A DNA stretch of 64,000 nt from Lachnoclostridium sp. An118 (GTDB lineage Bacteria; Bacillota; Clostridia; Lachnospirales; Lachnospiraceae). Positions 33,165 through 43,112 of this stretch are shown one piece after another. The stretch's first letter is position 1. Each line of letters begins with the position of its first letter. The notes below the pieces were generated by a model that did not search any database, was not told the DNA's origin, and worked only from the letters and a program-made list of their open reading frames with translations. The stretch is taken from positions 1-64,000 of the forward strand of contig NZ_NFLQ01000018.1 of NCBI RefSeq assembly GCF_002160985.1, in the 5' to 3' direction. The position numbers and the translations under genes are program-made.

Positions 33165-34475
33165 TTAGAGGATATCAATGTACTCCCCTGCCAGGGCTTT
33201 GTTCATGCTGCGCACCGCGCAGAATTTACCGCACATGCTGCAGGTGTCGCTGTGGTCATCCTCCGGGCTCCTGCTGTCCCGGATCGCTTTTGCCGTCTCC
33301 GGGTCAAGGGCACACTCAAACTGCGCATCCCAGTCCAGCTTCTGCCTCGCCTCGGCCATGCGGTCGTCAATATCTCTCGCCCCCGGAACGCCTTTGGCGA
33401 TGTCCGCCGCGTGAGCCGCGATCTTGGAGGCGATGATGCCCTGCTTCACATCCTCCACATTGGGCAGGGCCAGATGCTCTGCCGGCGTCACATAGCACAG
33501 GAAGGCAGCGCCGCTCATGGCTGCCACTGCGCCGCCGATGGCTGCCGTGATGTGGTCGTAGCCCGGTGCGATATCTGTGACAAGAGGTCCGAGTACATAG
33601 AAGGGAGCCCCCATACAGATGCTTTTCTGCACCTCCATGTTGGCGGCCACCTGGTCAAGAGGCACATGTCCCGGTCCCTCTACCATGACCTGGACATTGT
33701 GGTCCCAGGCCCGCTTGGTCAGCTCTCCTAAACGGACCAGCTCCTCGATCTGGCACACGTCTGTGGCGTCGGCCAGACAGCCGGGACGACAGGCGTCTCC
33801 CAGGGAGATGGTCACATCGTACTCCTCGCAGATATCCAAAATCTCGTCAAAGTACTCGTAAAACGGGTTCTCCTCCCCCGTCATGCTCATCCAGGCAAAC
33901 ACCAGGCTCCCACCCCGGCTCACGATGTTCATTTTTCTCTTGTGCTTCCGGATCTGCTCGATGGTCTTGCGGGTGATGCCGCAGTGGAGCGTCACAAAAT
34001 CCACGCCGTCCTCCGCGTGGAGCCGGATCACATCAATAAAATCCTTTGCCGTCAGAGTGGCCAGGTCTCTCTGATAGTGGATCACACTGTCATATACGGG
34101 CACCGTCCCGATCATGACCGGGCACTCGCTTGTCAGCTTCTGCCGGAAAGGCTGCGTGTTTCCGTGGCTGGAGAGGTCCATGATGGCCTCCGCTCCCAGA
34201 TGGACAGCGCTCATCACCTTCTGCATCTCAATGTCATAGTCCTTGCAGTCCCTGGACACGCCCAGGTTTACATTGATCTTTGTGCGGAGCATGCTGCCCA
34301 CGCCCTCCGGGTCCAGGCAGGTGTGCCGCTTGTTGGCGCAGATCGCCACCTTTCCTTCCGCCACCAGCTGCATGAGCTTTTCTACCGGCATCTTCTCCTT
34401 CTCCGCCACCCTCTTTATCTGGGGTGTCACAATGCCCTTGCGGGCTGCATCCATCTGTGTTGTGTAAGCTTCCAT
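33165..34475 (-). CDS. thiC: Phosphomethylpyrimidine synthase
   Basis: ThiC is the radical-SAM enzyme that rearranges aminoimidazole ribotide into HMP-phosphate for thiamine synthesis. The protein is 436 residues. The cluster-binding motif CSMCGKFC lies near the C terminus (CxxCxxxxC type). Core strings include [20 protein letters not shown] and [15 protein letters not shown]. The start at 34475 follows GGAGG by 8 nt and is preferred over the ATG five codons earlier. It lies downstream of the TPP riboswitch-thiW unit on the same strand and may be cotranscribed. Confidence 0.96.
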   Translation of the reverse strand: MEAYTTQMDAARKGIVTPQIKRVAEKEKMPVEKLMQLVAEGKVAICANKRHTCLDPEGVGSMLRTKINVNLGVSRDCKDYDIEMQKVMSAVHLGAEAIMDLSSHGNTQPFRQKLTSECPVMIGTVPVYDSVIHYQRDLATLTAKDFIDVIRLHAEDGVDFVTLHCGITRKTIEQIRKHKRKMNIVSRGGSLVFAWMSMTGEENPFYEYFDEILDICEEYDVTISLGDACRPGCLADATDVCQIEELVRLGELTKRAWDHNVQVMVEGPGHVPLDQVAANMEVQKSICMGAPFYVLGPLVTDIAPGYDHITAAIGGAVAAMSGAAFLCYVTPAEHLALPNVEDVKQGIIASKIAAHAADIAKGVPGARDIDDRMAEARQKLDWDAQFECALDPETAKAIRDSRSPEDDHSDTCSMCGKFCAVRSMNKALAGEYIDIL

Positions 34476-34492
34476 TTGTCCTACCTCCATTA

Positions 34493-34612
34493 TTATTTGT
34501 CCTGTTCTTTCCGACGCCGGCTATGGAAAACGCAGGACAAAGGAACGCGAAATCCCCTTCTCCCTGTCCGGATGCCGACGCCTTCACCTCTGCATAACGC
34601 GGTGATCATCAT
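34493..34612 (-). CDS. Possible 39-residue leader or decayed ORF between thiW and thiC
   Basis: A short frame begins with two ATG codons 9 nt after AGGAGG and ends with TAA 18 nt before the thiC start. The product is basic ([13 protein letters not shown] at its start), has no recognisable domain, and was too short for routine gene calling. It could couple ribosomes into thiC, be a remnant, or be chance in a leader. Confidence rests only on the ribosome site. Confidence 0.3.
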   Translation of the reverse strand: MMITALCRGEGVGIRTGRRGFRVPLSCVFHSRRRKEQDK

Positions 34613-34653
34613 GGCTGTATTTCCTCCTTTGCAGTACAACCAGATTTTTCTAT

Positions 34654-34690
34654 AGCGGCAGAAGGTGGTGTCCCCGATCTGCCGCTTTTT
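34654..34690. terminator. Hairpin between thiW and thiC
   Basis: AGCGGCAGA and TCTGCCGCT pair around GGTGGTGTCCCCGA. A TTTTT run follows on the plus strand only. On the minus strand it lies in the thiW-thiC gap, where it could attenuate or help processing. Confidence 0.5.
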
Positions 34691-34718
34691 CAGAGGGCAC
34701 GCCCTCCGATAAACACAT

Positions 34719-35228
34719 TTACCCTGCTGCCCGCAGCTGGCTCATGACTCCGCCTCTCTCCAGCACTGTGATCAGGATAAAGGCCAGTATGCTCCCCGCC
34801 ACAGTGGACACGAGGAACGGGACAACGTACACGAAAAGTCCCGCAGGCTCCATCCCCATCAGGAGTTTGGCTGCCGGGTAGGCGCAAAGTCCGCCCAGGA
34901 TGCCTGTCCCAAAGGCCTCTGCCACACAGGTCGGGGCCAGCTTCCTGCATCCCGCATAGACCAGTCCGCAGCAGAGGGCTCCCACCATGCTGCCGGGAAA
35001 TGCCAGAAGGCTCCCGATCCCCAGGATATTGCGCAGAAGGCTCGCCGTAAATGCGATCCCCACGCCCCATCCGGGCCCCAGCGCGACCGCGGCCAGGATG
35101 TTGACCATGTGCTGTACCGGAGCGCATTTGCTGCCCGCTATGGGAAAACTGATCAGACTCCCCACCACAGCCAGGGCTGTGAGGACTCCCGCCAGCACCA
35201 GCTTCTTCGTTGCTGTATTTTGTTTCAT
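34719..35228 (-). CDS. thiW: Thiamine-precursor ECF transporter S component
   Basis: ThiW is a membrane S-component thought to import the thiazole precursor of thiamine. The 169-residue protein has five or six helices and the family block GSKCAPVQHMVNILAAVALG (about residues 31-50). RNILGIGSLLAFPGSMVGAL follows. The start at 35228 is an ATG one codon after a TTG, with AAGGAG upstream. It is directly controlled by a TPP riboswitch, which supports the thiamine link. Confidence 0.95.
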   Translation of the reverse strand: MKQNTATKKLVLAGVLTALAVVGSLISFPIAGSKCAPVQHMVNILAAVALGPGWGVGIAFTASLLRNILGIGSLLAFPGSMVGALCCGLVYAGCRKLAPTCVAEAFGTGILGGLCAYPAAKLLMGMEPAGLFVYVVPFLVSTVAGSILAFILITVLERGGVMSQLRAAG

Positions 35229-35271
35229 CAATACACAGCTCCTTTCTCTATGTCGTCAGATCCAGTGGAAC

Positions 35272-35297
35272 AAAAAAGAGATGCACGAGGGCATCTC
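35272..35297 (-). terminator. Expression-platform terminator of the TPP riboswitch
   Basis: The minus strand has GAGATGC and GCATCTC around CCTC, followed by six T residues, between the TPP aptamer and thiW. Confidence 0.88.
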
Positions 35298-35312
35298 CAT
35301 TTCACACACGAA

Positions 35313-35407
35313 TACACATCCCTACGTTGGCATTATCCAAATCAGGTTGCGGGTCGAGACGATAACAGCCTCCTCTCAGCCGGCTAACGGCCAGCTCCCC
35401 GTGACAC
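35313..35407 (-). promoter_or_regulatory. TPP riboswitch
   Basis: On the minus strand CACGGGGAGC, GGCTGAGAGG, GACCCGCAACCTGATTTGGA and TAATGCCAACGTAGGGA appear in order. These are the conserved TPP (THI box) aptamer blocks. It controls thiW and probably thiC. Confidence 0.97.
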
Positions 35408-35436
35408 GCTTATTCAACTGTATCTGATCACTTGTC

Positions 35437-35465
35437 ATTATAGACCTGCCGAAGGTCATTTGCAA
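35437..35465 (-). promoter_or_regulatory. Promoter of the TPP riboswitch-thiW transcript
   Basis: TTGCAA (35460-35465), 17 bp, and a perfect TATAAT (35437-35442) on the minus strand, just upstream of the aptamer. Confidence 0.82.
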
Positions 35466-35487
35466 GGATTTTCGGCTCTCTGTTTTG

Positions 35488-36165
35488 TCACCGCCCCATA
35501 TATGAGCGCAGCTCTTCCTCCATCCTGATCCTCGGAAGGTTCCACCGGTAGTGGGAGGCCAGGCACCGTATCACCAGGACAAGCCCCGCCCCGGCGAACA
35601 TGGCCGCCGTGATCCCGGTCATCCTGTAGAGGAGCGTACAGGCCACAGCCCCTGCTATAGAAGCGCAGGCATAGATGTGGCGGACAAATATGTAAGGCGG
35701 GACCCCTGCCATGATATCTCTGAGGAGTCCTCCGCCCACGCCGGTCACTGTGCCGGTAAAAATAAGGAGGAACGCATTGCCCCCATATCCCTGCTGGATG
35801 CCCGCGTTGACCCCCACCACGGTAAAGATCCCCAGCCCCACCGCGTCCATCAGGAGCATGGCCCCGTCGTACAGCCTTCCAAGTCTGCCGGTGGACCGGA
35901 AGCTGCGAAAATACATGATCCCGAAGACAAGGCAGGACACAAGGACGGCCACCGTCGCATAGACCGGGTCCCGGAACACATTGGGTGGGATGATCCCCAC
36001 CGCCACGTCCCGGATGGCTCCCCCGCCGACGGCGGTGACCACTCCCAGCACGCACACGCCAAATATATCCATGGATCTGCGGATGCCCACCAGCGCCCCG
36101 GAGACCGCAAAGGCCACCGTGCCGATGATCTCCAGTATAAAGACAATGTTATCCTGCACACTCAT
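35488..36165 (-). CDS. TRIC-family/UPF0126 cation channel-like membrane protein
   Basis: The 225-residue protein has about seven hydrophobic helices in two repeats, each with a glycine-rich GGG-x-x-RD motif: AVGGGAIRDVAVG (about 44-56) and GVGGGLLRDIMAG (about 133-145). This is the YadS/YicG (UPF0126) family, prokaryotic relatives of trimeric intracellular cation channels that pass K+ and Na+. The ATG follows AGAGGAAGAG. It is monocistronic, upstream of the thiW promoter. Its physiological role is unknown. Confidence 0.9.
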   Translation of the reverse strand: MSVQDNIVFILEIIGTVAFAVSGALVGIRRSMDIFGVCVLGVVTAVGGGAIRDVAVGIIPPNVFRDPVYATVAVLVSCLVFGIMYFRSFRSTGRLGRLYDGAMLLMDAVGLGIFTVVGVNAGIQQGYGGNAFLLIFTGTVTGVGGGLLRDIMAGVPPYIFVRHIYACASIAGAVACTLLYRMTGITAAMFAGAGLVLVIRCLASHYRWNLPRIRMEEELRSYMGR

Positions 36166-36326
36166 TTTGCTCTTCCTCTCATACTCGTCATTCTCATGCG
36201 GGCATACCAGCCCAGGTCATTATAGCACAATTCCATGCCATGACAAGTCTAAAAGGAAAACTCCGATAAGCAGTCCTGTTAAGCAGCTGTCTTTGTGCCG
36301 GCCGCTCTCTCCCCGGCATCACAGCG

Positions 36327-38060
36327 TCACAGCTTCCAGCCTGCCGCTGTCTCCCTGGCGTTCACAAATCTCCGGTAAATGCCCTCCTCCTGCATCAGCT
36401 CCTCGTGGCGCCCCCTCTGGACAAGCTTTCCTTTATCCACCACGAGTATCTGGTCCGCATGGCGGACTGTCTTCAGCCTGTGGGCGATCATGAGGATGGT
36501 CTTCTCCTTTGTCAGGGCCTCGATGGCCTCCACCAGCTCCTTCTCATTCTCCGGGTCCACATTTGCCGTGGCCTCGTCCAGGATGATGACCGGAGCGTCC
36601 TTCATCATGGCTCGGGCGACGGACAGACGCTGCTTCTCTCCCCCAGACAAGGAGGCCCCGCCCTCGCCGATGACCGTGTCATAGCCCTCCGGCAGGGCCA
36701 TGATAAAGTCGTGACAGCAGGCCTTTTTGGCGGCCTCCACCACCTTCTCCATGGGCGCCTCCTCCTGGCCGAAGCGGATGTTGTTGGCGACTGTGTCCTG
36801 GAACAGGTACACGTTCTGGAACACAAAGCTGAAATTCTGCATCAGGCTGTCCATGCTGTAGTCCCGCACGTCCACGCCACCCAGCCGCACCTGCCCCTGG
36901 TCCACATCCCAGAACCGGGAGATGAGATGGCACAGGGTAGTCTTTCCTCCTCCGCTGGGTCCCACGATGGCTGTGGTGGTCCGCTCCGGGATGTGGACTG
37001 TGATCCCGTCGATGACGCGCCTCTTATCGTAGGAAAATGCAATGTCCTCCACATCGATGTCGTGATCTTTGGGCTTCAGGTCCCGTCCCTCTGTGTCCAT
37101 GGGCTGCAGGTCCAGGATTTCCCGGGCCTTATCCACGCTCACGTCCACAGTCCGCAGCAGAGCCGAGTAGTTGCCCGCCGAGTCCAGGCTGGAGTAGACG
37201 ATAAAGGAGCATATCATCATGGAGATACACACGATCAGGTCCATTGTCCCCTCCAGATAAAACCAGATGGACAGGAGGGTCATGGCCACGCCAGTCATCT
37301 TTGTGACAAAATTCTGGGCGCACATGTAGGGGATGAAGGTCTTCTCAAGAGTGAAGTTGCAGTCCTCATTTTCGCTGATGGCCGCGTCCAGCTTCCGGCT
37401 CTGGGCGCTCGTCATATTGTAGGCCCGCACCTCCATGATACCCTGGATATATTCAAGCAGCTTTTCCACAAGGCCGGAGTCGGCAGCAATCTTTCTCGGG
37501 GAGACCTTCTCGGATTTCCTCTGCATCCGGCTGTTGGCAAGGAAGAAAAGAAGAAGTCCCGCCAGCACCACCAGGCCGATCCGCCAGTCGTAAAAGAGCA
37601 GCATGACCGCGATGATGAGGGTGGTGAGCACGCCCTGGGTGGTGAGCATGACCACTCTTGTCGCCACGTCCCCCAGATTTTCCATGGTGTTGGTGGTGAC
37701 GGAGGTAATGTATCCCATGCTGTTGTTGTTAAAATAGCCCATGGGCAGATACCGCAGATGCTCCGCGATCTCGATCCTCTTTCCCGCCGCGGTGCCGTAG
37801 CCCGCCTCACACTGGATGATAGTGTTGAAATACTTCACGATAAAGCCGCCGATGATGCTGACAAGGCAGATGCCCAGGCACTGCCAAATCACCGCCACTG
37901 TCACATTCCCCCTGATGACCGCATCCAGCATGAGCACGATAGCCGGGATTTTCAGGGCCTCAAAGAGGGCCATCAGCACACCGAAGAAGATGGACAGGTA
38001 AAATTTGCGCCGGTTCTCTCCCCCGCAGAAATCAAAAAATTTTCTCAGAATCTTAAGCAT
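36327..38060 (-). CDS. ABC exporter subunit B, module 1
   Basis: The 577-residue protein has an N-terminal six-helix ABC membrane domain (about 18-310) and a C-terminal NBD. Walker A is GPSGGGKTT, the signature LSGGEKQRLS and Walker B VIILDEATA. It resembles subunits of heterodimeric exporters of the IrtAB/YbtPQ and multidrug type. It overlaps its partner gene by 8 nt, with AAAGGAGGGG ahead of the ATG. A paralogous pair is at 47170-50675, and this protein corresponds to the second gene there. The substrate is unknown. Confidence 0.92.
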   Translation of the reverse strand: MLKILRKFFDFCGGENRRKFYLSIFFGVLMALFEALKIPAIVLMLDAVIRGNVTVAVIWQCLGICLVSIIGGFIVKYFNTIIQCEAGYGTAAGKRIEIAEHLRYLPMGYFNNNSMGYITSVTTNTMENLGDVATRVVMLTTQGVLTTLIIAVMLLFYDWRIGLVVLAGLLLFFLANSRMQRKSEKVSPRKIAADSGLVEKLLEYIQGIMEVRAYNMTSAQSRKLDAAISENEDCNFTLEKTFIPYMCAQNFVTKMTGVAMTLLSIWFYLEGTMDLIVCISMMICSFIVYSSLDSAGNYSALLRTVDVSVDKAREILDLQPMDTEGRDLKPKDHDIDVEDIAFSYDKRRVIDGITVHIPERTTTAIVGPSGGGKTTLCHLISRFWDVDQGQVRLGGVDVRDYSMDSLMQNFSFVFQNVYLFQDTVANNIRFGQEEAPMEKVVEAAKKACCHDFIMALPEGYDTVIGEGGASLSGGEKQRLSVARAMMKDAPVIILDEATANVDPENEKELVEAIEALTKEKTILMIAHRLKTVRHADQILVVDKGKLVQRGRHEELMQEEGIYRRFVNARETAAGWKL

Positions 38061-39837
38061 GAAGCTCCCCTCCTTTCTCTTTTTCGGCGGCCTGGTCCTT
38101 CACGGACATATGGGCCGCCCACATCTGGCTGTAGAGCCCGCCCCGGGCCAGCAGCTCCCTGTGGGTTCCCGCAGCGTCCACCCGGCCGTCCCGGATCACA
38201 AAGATCCGGTCCGCATCGCTGACAGTGGACAGGCGGTGGGCGATGACAATGAGGGTCTTCCCCTGCACCAGCCTGGCCACGGAGGCCTGTATCACCGCCT
38301 CGTTCTCCGGGTCCATGTAGGCGGATGCCTCATCCAGTATCACAATGGGCGCATCCTTCAGCATGGCCCGGGCAATGGCGATGCGCTGCCGCTCGCCGCC
38401 GGACAGATGACCGCCGCTGCCCCCTGCCACTGTGTCGTAGCCCTTTTCCAGGCTCATGATAAAGTCGTGGCATCCGCTCCTTCTGGCCACCTCCTCCACC
38501 TCCCCGTCCGTGGCGCCAGGGCGGCCCATGCGGATATTTTCCCGGATGGTGTCGTCAAAAAGGTAATTGTCCTGGGAGACGTAGGCGATCCTCCGATTGT
38601 ACTCCTCCAGGGACAGGTCCCGGATATCCACGCCCCCGATCCGGACGCTCCCCTCCTTCACATCCCAGAGAGAGGCGATCAGCTTGGCGATGGTGGACTT
38701 TCCGGAGCCGGATGGTCCCACGAGGGCGGCGACACTGCCCGAGGGTATCTCCATGCTGACGCCGTGGAGCACCTCCCTGTCGTGGTAGGCAAAATGAACG
38801 TTCTCCAGCGTGACAGAGTGGTCCGCGGGCCTGGCCCTGTCCTCCTTTGGCCGGTCCAGTTCCTCCTGTGTGAGGATCTCTGTCACCTCCCCGATGATGG
38901 TCCCCATCTTTCCCAGGTCGTCTGTGTAGGACATGCAGGTGATAAAGGGCTGGATGAGCCCCACGGACAGCAGGATGATCATGATGAAATCCACCGGGGC
39001 CAGGCTGCCATTCCTGACAAAGAGTCCCCCAAAGGGCAGCACCGTCAGGGCCGTGCAGGGGATCACCACCATGCCCAGGGAGAAGGGGATATTGCACTTT
39101 CGCATCCAGTCCACGTAGCAGGCCGCCCCCTCCTTCGCCGCCGTGACAAACCGGTCGTAGGAGGTCTTCGCCTTCCCGAATGCCTTGATGACCTCGATGC
39201 CGTTGATGTACTCCACCGCTGTGTCATTTAAGGTCTTAGTCTTTGCCAGCACATTTTTGTAGTTCTCCTCGTACCCGATCATCATCATGGAGTAGAACAA
39301 AAGTCCCAGGGGCAGGGTGATAAGAGAGATGAGCGCCATCCTCCAGTCAATGGTCAGCATGTAGAGGAACACCAGCACCGGGGCCAGTATATTTCCCGTA
39401 AACTCCGGCAGCACGTGGGCCAGCGTGGTCTCAATACTGTCCGTCCTCTCCATCATGATGTTCTTCAGCGTCCCTGACGGTCTGTCCTTCACGTACCCTA
39501 ACGGGACCCGGGACAGCTTGTCGCACATCATCCTGCGCAGCTGAGCCAGCACGTGAAAGGTGGCCTTGTGGGAGCAGGCTGTGGAAATGCTGTGAAAGAC
39601 GACCCTGGCCGTCCAGAACACTGCCATGGCAAGGCCGGACGCCAGATAGGCCTGCCAGTTCCTGTCACCTTCCACCAGTCTGTGTATCATATCCCCCATG
39701 ATAAAATAAGGAATGATCCCGCAGACCACGCCCACCGCCGCCACCGCCACGCTGGCTGCGTAGAGTCCCCTGTGGGTTCCCGCAAATGTCATGACCCACC
39801 CCAGGGTGGACCTTTCCTTCTGTCTTTTTGCTTCCAA
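38053..39837 (-). CDS. ABC exporter subunit A, module 1
   Basis: The 594-residue protein is an ABC membrane domain plus NBD. Walker A is GPSGSGKST, the signature LSGGERQRIA and Walker B IVILDEASA. The start is assigned to a TTG at 39837 because AAAGGAGGGA lies just upstream. The longer frame beginning with ATG at 39888 has no ribosome site. It pairs with the next gene (8-nt overlap). A GTTAG-N6-CTAAC palindrome lies 58 nt upstream, and the TetR gene precedes it on the same strand. It is paralogous to 47170-48930. Confidence 0.92.
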   Translation of the reverse strand: MEAKRQKERSTLGWVMTFAGTHRGLYAASVAVAAVGVVCGIIPYFIMGDMIHRLVEGDRNWQAYLASGLAMAVFWTARVVFHSISTACSHKATFHVLAQLRRMMCDKLSRVPLGYVKDRPSGTLKNIMMERTDSIETTLAHVLPEFTGNILAPVLVFLYMLTIDWRMALISLITLPLGLLFYSMMMIGYEENYKNVLAKTKTLNDTAVEYINGIEVIKAFGKAKTSYDRFVTAAKEGAACYVDWMRKCNIPFSLGMVVIPCTALTVLPFGGLFVRNGSLAPVDFIMIILLSVGLIQPFITCMSYTDDLGKMGTIIGEVTEILTQEELDRPKEDRARPADHSVTLENVHFAYHDREVLHGVSMEIPSGSVAALVGPSGSGKSTIAKLIASLWDVKEGSVRIGGVDIRDLSLEEYNRRIAYVSQDNYLFDDTIRENIRMGRPGATDGEVEEVARRSGCHDFIMSLEKGYDTVAGGSGGHLSGGERQRIAIARAMLKDAPIVILDEASAYMDPENEAVIQASVARLVQGKTLIVIAHRLSTVSDADRIFVIRDGRVDAAGTHRELLARGGLYSQMWAAHMSVKDQAAEKEKGGELHA

Positions 39838-39894
39838 ATGAAATCCCTCCTTTATTCTTACCTTCCGTCTCATCCGTATCAGTCTCATTTGTGT

Positions 39895-39910
39895 GTTAGT
39901 TTCTTCTAAC
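39895..39910. promoter_or_regulatory. GTTAG-N6-CTAAC palindrome, module 1
   Basis: GTTAGTTTCTTCTAAC has 5-bp arms around 6 nt and lies between the TetR gene and the first ABC gene. The same arrangement occurs at 47133-47148 in module 2, so it is probably a shared operator. The motif resembles DtxR/IdeR-type iron boxes, but this is inference. Confidence 0.65.
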
Positions 39911-39950
39911 TGCCTGACAAAAGAAAAAGGGAATGCTCCCTGTTTTCTCC

Positions 39951-40634
39951 TCAGCGGCTTTCGCCGCCGCTCTGTGTATCCGCATCTTCACCGGCCTCCC
40001 TGGCTTCGCTCCCGTCAAAATCAACGCCCATGATCCGCATCCACCCGCCGGTGTGGAACTCCCTCAGCTGCCGTATCCGCCTGGACGCCGCCTCCTTTTC
40101 CATATCGTGGGCCACCATCTCAAACATGCCAGTAAACAGGCCGCTGGAGATCATGTGACACAGCTCCCTGTCTATCTCGGGCATGGGATGTCCTGTAGAC
40201 TCCACGGCCTCGATGTAGCGGTAGGTGGCCTCCACCTCCTTCTCCGTCATCTCATGGATAAACTGTTCATAGGACGTGCCCCCGGCAGAGCAGATGAGGA
40301 GCTTGCATTCTGTGTAATGGTCATACACATAGTCCAGGATCTTCCCTATACAGTCGCCTGTCACCCTGGACATGGCGCCGGTCTGCTCACTGGCGGGCAT
40401 CTCCCGGATGGCGGCAAGTCCCTGGTCAAAAAAACCCATCACTGCCCTGGCGTGGGGCCCTGCCAGAGCGTCAAAGAGAGCCTCCTTTGTGGGGTAATAC
40501 CGGTAAAATGCCCCGGTGGTGACGCCCGCCTCCTTCACGATCCTGCGAAGGGAAGCCCGCTCAAAGCCTTTTTCCAGGAATTCCTCCCGGGCCGCCTCAA
40601 GGATCCTCTCCTTCGTTCCCTTCTCTTCTTCCAT
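39951..40634 (-). CDS. TetR-family regulator, module 1
   Basis: The 227-residue protein has an N-terminal TetR helix-turn-helix: ILEAAREEFLEKGFERASLR, then VTTGAFYRYYPTKEALFDAL. A helical ligand-binding domain follows with CSAGGTSYEQFIHEM. The start at 40634 follows GGGGAGGAAGG; upstream frame is non-coding. A perfect 11-6-11 inverted repeat (40722-40749) upstream is its likely operator. It precedes an ABC exporter pair, and the similar TetR at 46430 shares the EFLEKGFE-x-ASL motif. Confidence 0.92.
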   Translation of the reverse strand: MEEEKGTKERILEAAREEFLEKGFERASLRRIVKEAGVTTGAFYRYYPTKEALFDALAGPHARAVMGFFDQGLAAIREMPASEQTGAMSRVTGDCIGKILDYVYDHYTECKLLICSAGGTSYEQFIHEMTEKEVEATYRYIEAVESTGHPMPEIDRELCHMISSGLFTGMFEMVAHDMEKEAASRRIRQLREFHTGGWMRIMGVDFDGSEAREAGEDADTQSGGESR

Positions 40635-40721
40635 GGCCTTCCTCCCCTTTGTATCCTGCCTCTCCCCGCCGGAAACAGCCTCCGCTGCTGCGGCCCCTTT
40701 CACATCGGACCTTCCGGCAGA

Positions 40722-40749
40722 GATAACAGTGTGTGCTAACACTGTTATC
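40722..40749. promoter_or_regulatory. 11-6-11 inverted repeat, TetR operator candidate
   Basis: GATAACAGTGT and ACACTGTTATC are exact reverse complements separated by GTGCTA. It lies about 90 nt upstream of the module 1 TetR start, in the position of its promoter. Confidence 0.75.
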
Positions 40750-40825
40750 AGTGTAGCAGGAAATGTGTTCGGGCACAAGAGGAAGGGTTGTATATGAGAT
40801 TTTTTCTCAACTGGGATAAAGGTAT

Positions 40826-40860
40826 AAGAAAAGGCAGGCTCCTGTCCTCTGGAGCCTGCC
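40826..40860 (-). terminator. Terminator of pgsA
   Basis: The minus strand has GGCAGGCTCC and GGAGCCTGCC arms followed by TTTTCTTATA. Confidence 0.85.
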
Positions 40861-40895
40861 GGCTGTTGACTGATCATTTTCACGCGATTTTGCGG

Positions 40896-41462
40896 TTATT
40901 TCTCTGTCTGTGTCCCCCGCAGGGTCCTGATGTGATGGATGCCGTAGAGGGCAAAGGACAAAAGCAGCATGGCCGCACAGATGCCGATCAGGAGCCGGGA
41001 TACCCCCTCAGGGATATTATACCAGAACAGGTGCAGGACCATCATGGCGTAAAGCAGCCAGGTGGTGACCTTTCCGTGCCAGTCAGCCCCGAACACGCTG
41101 CCCGTCTTCCGTATCACCAGAAGTCCGGTAATGGCCATGAAGATTTCTTTTACCACCATGATGGCAAGCGGGACTGCCATGAGGGGAAATCTGGTCAGGA
41201 GACAGGCCAGCATGGCTGCCTGGGTCAGCTTGTCCGCCACCGGGTCCAGCACCTTCCCCAGGTCGCTGGTCATATGAAAATGCCTGGCTATGAGCCCGTC
41301 CGCCGTGTCCGTCAGGCCTGATATCACCAGTACGATGCCTGTCCATATATACTCCTTCTGCACGCAGTACAGCCAGGCAAAGACCGGTATCAGGCAGAGC
41401 CGGAAAAAGGACAGGAGATTGGGAATGGTCAGTATCCTGCGGGTTGTCTCTTCATGCTTCAT
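40896..41462 (-). CDS. pgsA: CDP-diacylglycerol-glycerol-3-phosphate phosphatidyltransferase family
   Basis: PgsA makes phosphatidylglycerophosphate, the committed step to phosphatidylglycerol, in the membrane. The 188-residue protein has the CDP-alcohol phosphotransferase motif, DTADGLIARHFHMTSDLGKV and then LDPVADK, which provides all catalytic aspartates. About five or six helices are present. It stands alone between TetR module 1 and the bgl operon and may be an additional paralogue, because housekeeping pgsA is usually elsewhere. That is inference. Confidence 0.9.
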   Translation of the reverse strand: MKHEETTRRILTIPNLLSFFRLCLIPVFAWLYCVQKEYIWTGIVLVISGLTDTADGLIARHFHMTSDLGKVLDPVADKLTQAAMLACLLTRFPLMAVPLAIMVVKEIFMAITGLLVIRKTGSVFGADWHGKVTTWLLYAMMVLHLFWYNIPEGVSRLLIGICAAMLLLSFALYGIHHIRTLRGTQTEK

Positions 41463-41627
41463 GGCGGGATGCTCCTTTTTATCTTGGCCTCATTGTCCAT
41501 CTGCCGGACACCGCCGCCCGACAGAAAAGCCCTGAGGTCTGTCTGTGTAAAAGTATATACCAAAGTCAGCCCTCAGGCAAGGCATCCCGGAAAAATCAGG
41601 TCAGCCCCTTAATAAAGCTCCCGCACT

Positions 41628-43112
<1,485 letters not shown>

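Noticed and set aside
34500-34700. A second TPP riboswitch directly before thiC
   Set aside because: None of the conserved blocks (CTGAGA, ACCTGAT, GCCAGCGTAGGGA) are present; the aptamer is at 35313-35407 before thiW.
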